Positions 44,533 through 54,273 of a DNA stretch of 64,000 nucleotides are shown piece after piece (position 1 is the stretch's first letter; every line of letters begins with the position of its first letter). Where the stretch lies: contig NZ_WOAC01000025.1 of NCBI RefSeq assembly GCF_009749525.1, positions 1 through 64,000 of the forward strand. The letters run 5' to 3'. Made by a program: the position numbers and the translations under genes. The stretch is from Mesorhizobium xinjiangense (GTDB lineage: Bacteria; Pseudomonadota; Alphaproteobacteria; Rhizobiales; Rhizobiaceae). The notes below the pieces were generated by a model. It searched no databases. It saw only the letters and a list, made by a program, of their open reading frames with translations, and was not told where the DNA came from.

Positions 44533-46104
44533 TCAGAACAGCCGCCAGGCTATGAACACAAGCGTCACTGCGATGATCCACAGCGCGATGCGGCCGGAGC
44601 GTGTGTGGCGCGCCTCGGCGCGTCCGATGGCGCGGGTCGTGGCCTCGTCGAGGCGCACGCCAAATTCAGCCATGTCGTCGATCTCGCGGGTGAGCTTTTC
44701 GGTGCGCTTGGCCAGATCGGGCGCCTGGCGGGCGAGCGACATCAGCGCGTTCACGCCGTCGCGCGCGTCAATGAGCATGCCGCGCGGGCCCAGATTGGCC
44801 GCGATCCAGTCGCCGACCACCGGCTCGGAGGTCTGCCACATGTTGAAGGCCGGATCGAGCGTGCGCGCCACGCCCTCCACCACCACCATGGTCTTCTGCA
44901 AGAGCACCAGTTCGGGCCGCGTATGCATGTCGAACAGTTCCGTGACCTCGAACAGCAGCGTCAGCAGCCTGGCCATCGAGATCGTCTCGGCTGGCTGGCC
45001 GTGGATCGGTTCGCCGATGGCGCGGATCGCCTGGGAAAAGGACGCGATATCATGCACCGGCGGCACGTAGCCGGCCTCGAAATGCACCTCGGCCACGCGG
45101 CGATAGTCGCGCGTGATGAAACCGTAGAGAATCTCAGCAAGGAACCGGCGCTCCTTCTTGCCGAGCCGGCCCGTAATGCCAAAATCGACGCCGACGATGG
45201 TGCCATCCGGCTCGACGAACAGGTTGCCGGGATGCATGTCGGCATGGAAAAAGCCGTCGCGCAGCGTATGGCGCAGGAAGGATTGCACCAGATTGGCGGC
45301 GAGCAGCTTGAAGTCGTGACCGGCCGCGCGCAGTCCCTCGAGATCGGACAGCTTGACGCCGTCGATCCATTCCAGCGTCAGCACGTCGCGGCCGGTTCGC
45401 TCCCAGTCGACGCGCGGCACGCGAAAGCCCGGATCGTCCTTCGTGTTTTCGCCGATCTCCGAGAGCGCCGCCGCCTCCAGCCGCAGATCCATCTCGATCT
45501 TGGTCACCTGGGCCAGCGTCTCGGTCACCTCGATCGGCCTCAGGCGCCGCGTCGCGGGGATGAAGCGCTCCTGCAGCCGCGCGGCGACGAAGTAACTCTC
45601 GAGATCGCGGAAGAAGGCCCGGCGCACGCCCGGCCTGATCACCTTGACCGCGACCTTGTGCGCCGCGTCGCCGGCAATGATGGCGGGATGCACCTGGGCG
45701 ATCGAGGCGGCGGCCACCGGCTCGCCCAGCTTGGCGAACAGGTCGTCCACCGGCCGGCCGAGCGATTCCTCGATCTGCCGGATCGCCTGTTCCTTGGGAA
45801 ACTTCTCCATGCGGTCCTGGAGATTGGCCAGGTCAAGCGCGACCTCGGCGCCCACCACATCCGGCCGGGTGGCCAGAAACTGGCCGAGCTTGACATAGGA
45901 CGGCCCCAGCCTGACCACGGCCTTCGACAGGCGCTCGGACCGGTCGGCCTGGCTGGCACGGCGCTTTGTCATCAGCCTGGCGATGCGCCAGCCCGCCTTC
46001 GGCAGGCCGATCAATTGTTCGCCCGGCACGGCCGCAACCACGCCTTCGCGAAGCATGATCCAGCCGGCGCGCGCGAGCCGGAAATAGGCGCCGATCGTAC
46101 TCAT
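44533..46104 (-). CDS. ubiB: UbiB-family atypical kinase/ATPase for ubiquinone synthesis
   Basis: 523 residues. The ABC1/ADCK fold has the KxGQ motif in LGPSYVKLGQFLATRPD (about residue 84), HPAIIAGDAAHKVAVKVIRPGV and the catalytic FHADMHPGNLFVEPDGTIVGVDFG. The C-terminal membrane helix (IALWIIAVTLVFIAWRL) anchors it. Supports the aerobic coenzyme Q complex. Follows ubiE on the same strand. ATG 46104 chosen; a GTG one codon earlier is possible. Confidence 0.95.
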   Translation of the reverse strand: MSTIGAYFRLARAGWIMLREGVVAAVPGEQLIGLPKAGWRIARLMTKRRASQADRSERLSKAVVRLGPSYVKLGQFLATRPDVVGAEVALDLANLQDRMEKFPKEQAIRQIEESLGRPVDDLFAKLGEPVAAASIAQVHPAIIAGDAAHKVAVKVIRPGVRRAFFRDLESYFVAARLQERFIPATRRLRPIEVTETLAQVTKIEMDLRLEAAALSEIGENTKDDPGFRVPRVDWERTGRDVLTLEWIDGVKLSDLEGLRAAGHDFKLLAANLVQSFLRHTLRDGFFHADMHPGNLFVEPDGTIVGVDFGITGRLGKKERRFLAEILYGFITRDYRRVAEVHFEAGYVPPVHDIASFSQAIRAIGEPIHGQPAETISMARLLTLLFEVTELFDMHTRPELVLLQKTMVVVEGVARTLDPAFNMWQTSEPVVGDWIAANLGPRGMLIDARDGVNALMSLARQAPDLAKRTEKLTREIDDMAEFGVRLDEATTRAIGRAEARHTRSGRIALWIIAVTLVFIAWRLF

Positions 46105-46115
46105 CACCTAGCGCC

Positions 46116-46892
46116 TCAAAGCTTCCAACCCGAATGCAGTGCCGCAATGCCGCCCGAAAAATTGCGCCAGGTCACGCGCTCGAAGCCCGCCGCCTCGATC
46201 ATGGCGGCGAAATTGCGCTGGTCGGGGAATTTGCGGATCGATTCGACCAGATACCGGTAGGGCTCCGCCTCGCCGGCGACAATTTGGCCGATGCGCGGAA
46301 TGGCGTTGAACGACCAGGCCTCGTAGACGCGATCGAGAACCGGCATATCGACTTCAGAAAACTCCAGGCACAGAAAGCGTCCGCCCGGCTTGAGCACCCG
46401 GTAGGCCTCGCTCAACGCCTTGTCGATCTGCGGCACGTTGCGGATGCCGAAGGCGATCGTATAGGCGTCGAACGCGCCGTCGTCGAACGGCAGGTCCTCG
46501 GCATTCGCCTCAACGAATTCGACATTGTCGGTCAGGCCGCGCTTTGCGGCCCGATCGCGGCCGACACCCAGCATCGAGCCGTTGATGTCGGGCACCGTCG
46601 TGTGCGCTCTTCCGCCGGAGGCTTCGATGATGCGAAAGGCGATATCGCCGGTGCCGCCGGCGACATCGAGCGAGCGCCAGCCGGCGCGCTTGGGCGGGTT
46701 GAGCCAGGACACCATGGCGTCTTTCCACAGCCGGTGCAGGCCGCCCGACATCAAATCGTTCATGACGTCGTAGCGCCGCGCGACCTTGTGGAAGACCTCG
46801 TCGACGAGCGGCTGCTTGTCGCCTTCCGCCACCTTGCGGAAACCGAAGGAATTCTCCATGCCGCCGCCGGCGGTCGTGCGCTCGTTTGACAT
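46116..46892 (-). CDS. ubiE: Demethylmenaquinone/2-methoxy-6-polyprenyl-benzoquinol methyltransferase
   Basis: 258-residue SAM-dependent C-methyltransferase for ubiquinone (and menaquinone) synthesis. The family start [31 protein letters not shown], the SAM site [13 protein letters not shown] and [26 protein letters not shown] are all present. First gene of the ubiE-ubiB unit. Confidence 0.95.
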   Translation of the reverse strand: MSNERTTAGGGMENSFGFRKVAEGDKQPLVDEVFHKVARRYDVMNDLMSGGLHRLWKDAMVSWLNPPKRAGWRSLDVAGGTGDIAFRIIEASGGRAHTTVPDINGSMLGVGRDRAAKRGLTDNVEFVEANAEDLPFDDGAFDAYTIAFGIRNVPQIDKALSEAYRVLKPGGRFLCLEFSEVDMPVLDRVYEAWSFNAIPRIGQIVAGEAEPYRYLVESIRKFPDQRNFAAMIEAAGFERVTWRNFSGGIAALHSGWKL

Positions 46893-47003
46893 TGCCTTGA
46901 CCCGAATTTCGCGCGGACCATAGCCCATCGAATTGCCGGGCGCTATTGTCCGCGGCGCGGTTATCCGCCGCGCCGTGATATTCCAGTTGCAGGAAAAGAC
47001 GAA

Positions 47004-47969
47004 ATGATGCCGAAGGCCGAACTGCATTGCCATATCGAAGGAGCGGCAGACACCGAACTGGTGATGCAGCAGGCGGCGATCTACGGCGCCGACATGTCGC
47101 CCTTCATCCGCGACGGCGCGTTCGTCTGGCACGATTTCACCAGCTTTCTCGCCGCCTATGACGCATCGGCAAGCCTTTTCCGCACCGAAGAGGACTATGC
47201 CCGCCTGGCCGAACACTACCTCGCCAGTCTGGCCGGCCAGGGAGCCATCTATTCGGAGATCTTCATCTCGCCGGACCATGCCATGCGCTCCGGCCTCTCG
47301 CCGCGAGCCTATCTCGGCGGGCTCGCCGAAGGCGTGCGCCGCGCGAAAGCCGCCAGCGGCATCGAGGCGCGCATGATCGTCATCGGCGTACGCCATTTCG
47401 GCGCGGAAGCGGTGGAAGCCGCGGCGCGCTTCGCCGCCGACTGCGACGAGCCGCTCGTCACCGGCTTCGGCATGGCAGGCGAAGAACGCCACGGCAACCC
47501 GCGCGACTACGCACACGCTTTCGACATTGCGCGCGAGGCCGGCCTCGGCATCACCGTGCATGCCGGCGAACTGGCCGGATGGGAGAGCGTGGCGGCGGCG
47601 CTCGACCATTTGCGCCCCGCACGCATCGGCCATGGCGTGCGCGCCGTCGAAAATCCCGACCTCGTCAGGAGAATAGCCGGGGAAGGCATCGTGCTCGAAT
47701 GCTGCCCCTGCTCCAATGTGGCATTGCAGATATTCGACGGCTTCGAGAATCACCCCTTGCCGCAACTCATGGTGGCCGACTGCAAGGTGACGCTGTCCTC
47801 CGACGACCCGCCCTATTTCCGCACCTCGATCAGGCGCGAATACGAGGAGGCAAGACGCCATTTCGGCATGGACGACACGGCACTTGGCGATATCACGCGC
47901 ACGGCCATCGAGGCGGCCTTCATCGACGAAAAGACGAGGCAGGCGCTGCTTGCCCGCCTGTCACGGTAG
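47004..47969 (+). CDS. add: Adenosine deaminase
   Basis: 321-residue zinc amidohydrolase that converts adenosine to inosine. Metal and active-site motifs: ELHCHIEG (H8, H10), TVHAGE and LSSDDPPYF. The SDDP-x-YF form also occurs in adenine deaminases, so adenine is a possible substrate. Neighbouring upp and the nucleoside salvage genes support a purine role. Confidence 0.87.
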   Translation: MMPKAELHCHIEGAADTELVMQQAAIYGADMSPFIRDGAFVWHDFTSFLAAYDASASLFRTEEDYARLAEHYLASLAGQGAIYSEIFISPDHAMRSGLSPRAYLGGLAEGVRRAKAASGIEARMIVIGVRHFGAEAVEAAARFAADCDEPLVTGFGMAGEERHGNPRDYAHAFDIAREAGLGITVHAGELAGWESVAAALDHLRPARIGHGVRAVENPDLVRRIAGEGIVLECCPCSNVALQIFDGFENHPLPQLMVADCKVTLSSDDPPYFRTSIRREYEEARRHFGMDDTALGDITRTAIEAAFIDEKTRQALLARLSR

Positions 47970-48077
47970 GCAGCGGGCGACAAAGCTGTGCTTTCGAGGC
48001 CGAGGGCGGTTTCGCAACGTCGCGCAAGCGGCTAAATACCGAAGATCGACAAACCCGAAACAAGGAGCCACGCGCAG

Positions 48078-48707
48078 ATGAAGGGCGTCACCGTCGTCGA
48101 TCACCCGCTCGTGCAACACAAGCTCACCCTCATGCGCGACCGGGAAACTTCCACGGCCAGTTTCCGCCGTCTGCTTCGGGAAATCTCGCTGCTGCTCGGA
48201 TATGAAGTCACGCGCGAGCTGGAACTGACGACGCGCAGCATCGAGACGCCGATGCAGACCATGCAGGCGCCGACGCTTGAAGGCAAGAAGCTGGTCTTCG
48301 CCTCGGTGCTCAGGGCCGGCAACGGCCTCCTCGAAGGCCTGCTCGACCTGGTGCCGGCGGCCCGCGTGGCGCATGTCGGCCTTTACCGCGACCATGAGAC
48401 GCTGGAGGCGGTGGAATATTTCTTCAAGGCGCCCGGCGACCTAGCCGACCGGCTGATCATCGTCGTCGACCCGATGCTGGCGACGGCCAATTCGGCGATT
48501 GCCGCCGTCGACAAGCTGAAGGAGCGCGGCGCGACCAGTCTGCGCTTCCTGTGCCTGCTGGCCGCGCCCGAAGGCATCGAGCGCTTCACCAAAGCGCATC
48601 CGGACGTGCCGGTCTTCACCGCCGCGATCGACGAAAGGCTCAACGAGAAGGGCTACATCGTCCCGGGCCTCGGCGACGCCGGCGACCGCATGTACGGCAC
48701 CAAGTAG
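48078..48707 (+). CDS. upp: Uracil phosphoribosyltransferase
   Basis: 209-residue salvage enzyme making UMP from uracil and PRPP. The PRPP site is in [21 protein letters not shown] and the uracil site in [27 protein letters not shown] precedes the start. It lies 108 bases after add, probably co-transcribed. Confidence 0.96.
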   Translation: MKGVTVVDHPLVQHKLTLMRDRETSTASFRRLLREISLLLGYEVTRELELTTRSIETPMQTMQAPTLEGKKLVFASVLRAGNGLLEGLLDLVPAARVAHVGLYRDHETLEAVEYFFKAPGDLADRLIIVVDPMLATANSAIAAVDKLKERGATSLRFLCLLAAPEGIERFTKAHPDVPVFTAAIDERLNEKGYIVPGLGDAGDRMYGTK

Positions 48708-48742
48708 CGCTTTACCGCGGCGTAACCACGGCAAACATTCGT

Positions 48743-48762
48743 CCGCCGGCTTAAGCCGGCGG
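48743..48762. terminator. Terminator-like palindrome after upp
   Basis: CCGCCGGCTTAAGCCGGCGG, a perfect 20-bp palindrome, 36 bases after the upp stop. No T-run follows. Confidence 0.45.
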
Positions 48763-48783
48763 CAATCATGCGTGCGGCATGAC

Positions 48784-49353
48784 ATGTCCGGATCGAGGAC
48801 CAAAGCCGTGCGACATGTGACGTTTCTGGGCGCAGTGATCGGGTTGTCGCTCGCCGTGCCCGCCCTCCACGAGGCCAATCCCGACTGGCTGCGCGCGGCC
48901 ATGGCGTCGCTCATCGGCCGCAACGAGGACGGTTCCACCGAATACGGGCAGAACGCCACGGCCCACAAGACGCCGCCCGCCGGCCGCAAGGTCGCACTGG
49001 CGATGGGTTCCAGCGGGCATTTCCTGGCCGAATTCAAGCTCAACGGCCGGCGCGTCGAGGCCATGGTCGACACGGGCGCCACGCTCGTCGCTGTGAACCG
49101 CTCGACGGCGCGGCGTCTCGGCATTTCCCTGTCGAACGCCGATTTCAGATATGCCGTCGGAACGGCCAACGGCCAGGCCATGGCCGCCGGCATCGTGCTG
49201 GACCGGGTGGAGATCGGGCGCATCGCGGTCAAAGACGTGCCCGCCGCCGTGCTCGAGGACGAGGCGCTTTCGTCGACGCTCATCGGCATGAGCTTTTTGA
49301 AACGCCTGGCGCGCTTCGAGGTTGCGGACAACACGCTGCTCCTGGAGCAGTGA
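48784..49353 (+). CDS. Membrane-anchored retropepsin-like aspartic protease
   Basis: 189 residues: an N-terminal hydrophobic anchor (about 11-28) and one retropepsin domain (about 75-189) with the catalytic VDTGATLVAVNRSTA, and LIGMSFLKRLARFEV at the end. As in other retropepsins, two subunits would form one active site. Substrate unknown. ATG 48784 chosen; a GTG at 48772 is also open. Converges on deoA. Confidence 0.83.
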   Translation: MSGSRTKAVRHVTFLGAVIGLSLAVPALHEANPDWLRAAMASLIGRNEDGSTEYGQNATAHKTPPAGRKVALAMGSSGHFLAEFKLNGRRVEAMVDTGATLVAVNRSTARRLGISLSNADFRYAVGTANGQAMAAGIVLDRVEIGRIAVKDVPAAVLEDEALSSTLIGMSFLKRLARFEVADNTLLLEQ

Positions 49354-49364
49354 TACAGAGGCGA

Positions 49365-50681
49365 TCATTCCGCGCCGATACGGCGCAGAACCGGGTCGAC
49401 CGCGGTGGGCTTCGCCTCGCCGATCCGATAGGCGGCGCGCACCGCCTCGGCCGCCGCCTCCGCATCGGATGCATTCTTGGCATGGACCATGGCCAGCGGC
49501 TCCCCGCGACGCGTTTGTGCGCCCACCGGCAAAAGGCCGCTCAAGCCGACCGCCGGGTCAATCAAGTCGTCGGGATTGGTGCGCCCCCCACCGAGCGCCA
49601 CCACGGCCAAGCCGATATCGCGCGAGGAAATCGCCGTGACGAAACCGTCGCGTCCGGCCAATACGGGCACGATGACGGGGGCCTCGGGGAGATAGGTCCG
49701 GCAGTTTTCGACGAAATCGGCCGGTCCGCCGAGCAAGGCGACCATGCGGCCGAAGACTTCCGCCGCCCGCCCGGTTTCGAGCGCGTCGCGCGCCATCTGC
49801 CCCGCTGCGCGGCGCGAGCCGGCGAGGCCGCCTGCCTTGATCATTTCGGCCGCCAGCGCCAGCGTAACCGTTTCCAGCCGCCGGTCGCGCGCCCGCCCGG
49901 TGAGAAAGTCCACCGCGTTGACGACTTCCAGCGCGTTGCCGGCGGCCGAAGCGAGCGGCTCGTTCATGTCGGAAATAAGCGCCGATGTCCTGAGCCCAGC
50001 GCCATTGGCAACCTCGACCAGGCTGCGCGCAAGGGCCGCCGCATCGCGCGGCTTCTTCATGAAGGCGCCATTGCCCGACTTCACGTCGAGGACCAGCGCC
50101 TGGAGGCCCGCGGCCAGTTTCTTCGACAGGATGGAGGCGGTGATCAGCGGGATCGATTCGACCGTCGCCGTGACATCGCGGATGGCATAGAGACGCTTGT
50201 CGGCCGGCGCCAGTTCGCCGGTCTGGCCGATGATGGCGCAGCCGGCCTCCTTCACCGTGCGGCGAAACAACGCCGTGTCGGGTTGGCTTCGATAGCCGGG
50301 AATCGAATCCATCTTGTCGAGCGTACCGCCGGTGTGGCCGAGCCCGCGGCCCGAAATCATCGGCACATAAGCGCCGCAGGCCGCCACGATCGGCGCCAGC
50401 ATGAGCGAGACATTGTCGCCGACGCCGCCAGTCGAGTGCTTGTCGACCACCGCGCCGTCGACATCGTCCCAGGAAAGCGTCTCGCCGCTGTCGCGCATGG
50501 CGCGCGTCAGCGCCACAGCCTCCTCGCGGGCCATGCCGTTGAAGAAGACCGCCATGGCGAAGGCGGCCGCCTGGCCCTGCGAGACCGCGCCGGAGGTGAT
50601 GCCGGCAACGAATTCGGCGATCTCGGCATCGCTCAGGGCTTCGCCGTCACGCTTCCTGCGGATGATCTCCTGGGGAAGCAT
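49365..50681 (-). CDS. deoA: Thymidine phosphorylase
   Basis: 438-residue enzyme that splits thymidine to thymine and deoxyribose-1-phosphate. The phosphate-site motif KHSTGGVGDNVSL and the family stretch GRGLGHTGGTLDKMDSIPG are present, with the C-terminal domain. Last gene of the nucleoside import and breakdown operon. Confidence 0.95.
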   Translation of the reverse strand: MLPQEIIRRKRDGEALSDAEIAEFVAGITSGAVSQGQAAAFAMAVFFNGMAREEAVALTRAMRDSGETLSWDDVDGAVVDKHSTGGVGDNVSLMLAPIVAACGAYVPMISGRGLGHTGGTLDKMDSIPGYRSQPDTALFRRTVKEAGCAIIGQTGELAPADKRLYAIRDVTATVESIPLITASILSKKLAAGLQALVLDVKSGNGAFMKKPRDAAALARSLVEVANGAGLRTSALISDMNEPLASAAGNALEVVNAVDFLTGRARDRRLETVTLALAAEMIKAGGLAGSRRAAGQMARDALETGRAAEVFGRMVALLGGPADFVENCRTYLPEAPVIVPVLAGRDGFVTAISSRDIGLAVVALGGGRTNPDDLIDPAVGLSGLLPVGAQTRRGEPLAMVHAKNASDAEAAAEAVRAAYRIGEAKPTAVDPVLRRIGAE

Positions 50682-50811
50682 CAGACGGGACCTGCGTCCT
50701 GTTGCCCGATGCCGGCATTTCTTCTCGTTCGTTTCCGAACTTGTGCCAGTCGAGAGGTGGCCAATGTCCCCTTGCAAGAGGCGGCGACGCCCTCCTCCTT
50801 GCGCACATACA

Positions 50812-51606
50812 TCACAACTCTCCGATTGCCCGCTTGAGGATCGCGGCGAGCCGCGTCCCGCCCAGCGGCGCCATGTCCTTGGTCTCCTGATGCGACAGCT
50901 CCGCGCCGGTCATGCCGGCCGCCAGATTGGTGATGACCGAGCAGGCCGCGACCTCGAGCCCGAAGAAGCGGGCGAGAATCACCTCCGGCACGGTCGACAT
51001 GCCGACCGCATCGGCGCCCATCATGCGCGCCATGCGGATTTCGGCCGGCGTCTCGAAGGAGGGACCGGAAAACCACATGTAGACGCCCTTGTGCAGCGCC
51101 GTGCCGGTCGCCTCGGCGGCATCCTCGATGGCACGGCGCATTTTCGCGTCATAGGCTTCCGTCAGCCCGACGAAGCGGCGGTCCGACGGATCGCCGAACA
51201 GCGGATTGGTGCCGGAGAAGTTGATATGATCGGTGATCAGCATGACCGATCCCGGCGGCATGTCGGGGTCCAATGATCCAGCGGCGTTGGTCAGCAGCAG
51301 CTTCTTCACGCCCAGCCCGGCAATCGCCTCCAGCGCCGGCCGCATGGCGGCGGGATTGCCGTGCTCGTAATAATGCGAGCGGCCGGCCAGCATGAGGATC
51401 GGGGTCCCGGCCAGCTTTCCTGCCACGACCTGGCCGGCATGGCCGGTGACGCCGCTTTCGGGAAAGCCCGGCAATTCGCCATAGGGGATGCGCACGGCGC
51501 CCTCCACCTCATCCACGAGGCCGCCGAGACCGGAGCCGAGGACAAGCGCGGTTTCGGGCGCCAGCCCGGCGAGCACTTCGGTAAGCCGGTCAACTGCCGC
51601 CTTCAT
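50812..51606 (-). CDS. punA: Purine-nucleoside phosphorylase
   Basis: 264-residue trimeric-type phosphorylase that cleaves purine nucleosides. Motifs: LVLGSGLGGL, GRSHYYEHG, LTNAAGSL, YMWFSGPSFETPAEIRM and GMSTVPEV. Its start overlaps the cdd stop by four bases. The 130-base gap to deoA shows nothing recognisable. Confidence 0.93.
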   Translation of the reverse strand: MKAAVDRLTEVLAGLAPETALVLGSGLGGLVDEVEGAVRIPYGELPGFPESGVTGHAGQVVAGKLAGTPILMLAGRSHYYEHGNPAAMRPALEAIAGLGVKKLLLTNAAGSLDPDMPPGSVMLITDHINFSGTNPLFGDPSDRRFVGLTEAYDAKMRRAIEDAAEATGTALHKGVYMWFSGPSFETPAEIRMARMMGADAVGMSTVPEVILARFFGLEVAACSVITNLAAGMTGAELSHQETKDMAPLGGTRLAAILKRAIGEL

Positions 51607-51995
51607 TTCAGGGTCTCTCCGCTGAAGCCATGGGGAAGCAGCGCGCCAAGCGTCGTCGTTTCGACTATGCCCGCGTCGTCGCACAAATGCAGCCTGGTCT
51701 CGGGACGGCCGAATTCGGCCAGCCGCTGGCGGCAGCCGCCGCATGGCGTGATCCTGGCCATTTTTTCGGCAACCACTGCCACCTCGGCGATCTCGCCGCC
51801 GCCGTCCATCAGATAGTGGCCGAGCGCGGTGGTTTCGGCGCACCAGCCTTCGGGATAGGACGCGACCTCCATATTGGCGCCGGCATAGATGCGGCCGTCG
51901 GTGGTCCGGATCGCCGCGCCGACGGGAAATCTGGAATAGGGCGCATGGGCCTTTTCCATTGCGGCGCGGGCAGCTTCGAAGAGGTCATGCGACAT
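51603..51995 (-). CDS. cdd: Cytidine deaminase
   Basis: 130-residue tetrameric zinc enzyme turning cytidine to uridine. The zinc site uses three cysteines: WCAETTAL and TPCGGCRQRL, with the catalytic glutamate in CAE. It lies after the permease genes and element B copy 1 and is coupled to punA. Confidence 0.94.
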   Translation of the reverse strand: MSHDLFEAARAAMEKAHAPYSRFPVGAAIRTTDGRIYAGANMEVASYPEGWCAETTALGHYLMDGGGEIAEVAVVAEKMARITPCGGCRQRLAEFGRPETRLHLCDDAGIVETTTLGALLPHGFSGETLK

Positions 51996-52026
51996 GGATT
52001 GATGTTTCCTGCTGTACAAGCGCATG

Positions 52027-52145
52027 CCCCCTCCACCGCCTTCGGCGGTCCCCCTCCCCCGCTTCGCAGGGGAGGAGCCGACGGCACCGCTCGATCCTCC
52101 CCCGTTTACGGGGGAGGGGGACCATGCGAAGCATGGTGGAGGGGG
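52027..52145. repeat. Palindromic element, family B, copy 1
   Basis: About 119 bp with terminal arms CCCCCTCCACC/GGTGGAGGGGG and internal inverted blocks (CCGCCTTCGGCGG; CCTCCCCC/GGGGGAGG; CCATGCGAAGCATGG). Copy 2 is at 63510-63627. It fills the gap between the permease gene stop and cdd inside the nucleoside operon. Confidence 0.85.
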
Positions 52146-52159
52146 TAAGCATCTGAACC

Positions 52160-53131
52160 TCAACGCTCCTTCACATAGGCCGCACCGCCGGCCTTGGGCG
52201 GGATCGCCCGGCCGATGAAGCCGGCCAGAAGCACCACGGTCAGGATATAGGGCAGCGCCTGCATGAGCTGCACCGGCACCTTGCCGATCAATGGCACGGC
52301 GATGCCCTGGAAGCGGATAGCGAAGGCGTCGAGGAAGCCGAACAGCAGGCAGGCGAACATCGCCGGCACCGGCCGCCACTTGGCGAAGATCAGCGCGGCA
52401 AGCGCGATGAAACCCTTGCCGGCCGTCATGTCCTTGACGAAGCCGGCATTCTGCGACACCGCCATATAGGTTCCGGCAAGTCCGGTCAGGACGCCGGTGC
52501 AGATCACCGCCCGATAGCGCAGCCAGGTGACCGAAATGCCGGCCGTGTCGACGGCGGCCGGGTTTTCGCCGACAGCGCGCAGCCGCAGCCCGAAGCGGGT
52601 GCGAAACAGCACCCACCAGGTGAACGGCACCATGAGGAAGGCGAGATAGACAAGCAGCGAATGGCCGGAGATGATGTCGGAATAGATCTGGCCGATAACC
52701 GGCACGTCGCGCAATGCCTCCGCACCCGGCAGAGTAATGGGGTTGAAGCGCGCATCGGCCGACAGCGACGGCGTGCGTCCGCCCTGCCGGAACCAGGCCT
52801 GGCCGAGAATGACGGTGGAGCCGGCGGCGATGAAGTTGATCGCCACGCCGGAGACGATCTGGTTGCCGCGATGGGTGATTGAGGCGAAGCCATGCACGAG
52901 CGCCAGGAAGACGGCGATTGCCATAGCGGCCAGCGCGCCGAGCCAGGCCGAGCCGTATACGGCCGCAGTGGCCGCGCCGGCGAAGGCGCCGGCCAGCATC
53001 TTGCCTTCCAGACCGATATCGAAAATGCCGGAGCGCTCGGAGTACAGGCCGGCCAGGCAGGCAAGCAGCAGCGGCACCGACACGCGCACCGTGGCGTCGA
53101 GAAGCTGGACGATCAGATTGATGAAATCCAT
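52160..53131 (-). CDS. Nucleoside ABC transporter permease (BmpC/NupQ type)
   Basis: 323-residue inner-membrane permease of the BPD_transp_2 family, about eight to ten segments. Family stretches GIFDIGLEGKMLAGAFAGA and GLRLRAVGENPAAVDTAGI are typical of the nucleoside/purine importers. Lies two bases after the first permease gene. Confidence 0.92.
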   Translation of the reverse strand: MDFINLIVQLLDATVRVSVPLLLACLAGLYSERSGIFDIGLEGKMLAGAFAGAATAAVYGSAWLGALAAMAIAVFLALVHGFASITHRGNQIVSGVAINFIAAGSTVILGQAWFRQGGRTPSLSADARFNPITLPGAEALRDVPVIGQIYSDIISGHSLLVYLAFLMVPFTWWVLFRTRFGLRLRAVGENPAAVDTAGISVTWLRYRAVICTGVLTGLAGTYMAVSQNAGFVKDMTAGKGFIALAALIFAKWRPVPAMFACLLFGFLDAFAIRFQGIAVPLIGKVPVQLMQALPYILTVVLLAGFIGRAIPPKAGGAAYVKER

Positions 53132-53133
53132 GC

Positions 53134-54273
53134 CTACACCCCCTCGCCCTTGGCCGGGCCGAGGCGCATGGCTGACGGCCTGAGGCTTGCAATGATGGTC
53201 TGCACGGCCGGCCGGAACATGTGCTCGAGCGCCCCGGCGAAGAGGATGACGAGACCCTGGATAATGACGATCATGTCGCGCGAGATGTCCGGCATGACGA
53301 AGGAGATCTCCGCCCCGCCCTGATAGAGCATGCCGAACAGGACCGCCGCCGGCACGATGCCGGCCGGGTGCGAACGCCCCATCAAGGCGACCGCGATGCC
53401 GACGAAGCCGGCACCGGTCACGAAATCGAGCTGCAGGCGGTGCTGGTCTCCCATCACCGGGTTGAGCGCCATCATCCCGGCAAGCGCGCCGGAGATCATC
53501 ATGGTGACAACGACGATCCGGGCTTCGTTGATGCCGGCGTAGCGCGCCGCCTTGGGGCTGAAGCCGCGGGTGCGGATCTCGTAGCCGAGCCTGGTGCGCC
53601 AGATCAGCGCCCACACGGCAACGGCCATCACAAGCGCCAGGACAAAGGAAAGATTGAGCGGCGTGGAGCGGATCGACGCGCCGAACATTTCCAACAGCCA
53701 GTCGAGCTTGGGCAGATGGGCGCCCTCGGCGAAGGTCCGCGTCTGGGGCGCCATGGAATTGGCCGGCTTCAGCGCGCCCACCAGCAGATAGACCATCAGG
53801 CTGGCGGCGATGAAGTTGAACATGATCGTGGTGATGACGATATGGCTGCCGCGTTTTGCCTGCAGCCAGCCCGGTATCATCGCCCAGATGCCGCCAATCG
53901 CAGCCGCGCCCAGGATGGCCAGCGGAAAATTGATCCACCAGGGGAAGATGCCGTCGAAGGTCAGGCAAACCAGTGCCACGCCCAGCCCGCCGACATAGGC
54001 CTGTCCCTCGCCGCCGATGTTGAACAGCCCGCAATGGAACGCGACGGCGACGGCGAGACCGGTGAAGATGAAGCTTGTCGCATAGTAAAGCGTGTAGCCG
54101 ATGCCCGCGGCAGAGCCGAAGGCGCCTTTCAGAAGCAGGCCGGCGGCCTGGATCGGGCTTTCACCGACCAGAAGCACGACAAGGCCGGCGACGAGAAAAG
54201 CGACGACGAGGTTGATGAACGGGATCAGGCCGTAGTCGGCCCACCCCGGAAGCTTGGCATAAGGGGTACTCAT
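53134..54273 (-). CDS. Nucleoside ABC transporter permease (BmpB/NupP type)
   Basis: 379-residue permease of the same family; FNIGGEGQAYVGGLGVALV and GYEIRTRGFSPKAARYAGI mark it as the first permease of a nucleoside importer. Its start overlaps the ATPase stop by one base, so expression is coupled. Confidence 0.92.
   Translation of the reverse strand: MSTPYAKLPGWADYGLIPFINLVVAFLVAGLVVLLVGESPIQAAGLLLKGAFGSAAGIGYTLYYATSFIFTGLAVAVAFHCGLFNIGGEGQAYVGGLGVALVCLTFDGIFPWWINFPLAILGAAAIGGIWAMIPGWLQAKRGSHIVITTIMFNFIAASLMVYLLVGALKPANSMAPQTRTFAEGAHLPKLDWLLEMFGASIRSTPLNLSFVLALVMAVAVWALIWRTRLGYEIRTRGFSPKAARYAGINEARIVVVTMMISGALAGMMALNPVMGDQHRLQLDFVTGAGFVGIAVALMGRSHPAGIVPAAVLFGMLYQGGAEISFVMPDISRDMIVIIQGLVILFAGALEHMFRPAVQTIIASLRPSAMRLGPAKGEGV

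Noticed and set aside
44065-46260. 731-codon plus-strand open frame over vapBC and ubiB
   Set aside because: Antisense to well-conserved UbiB and the toxin-antitoxin genes; no recognisable domains.
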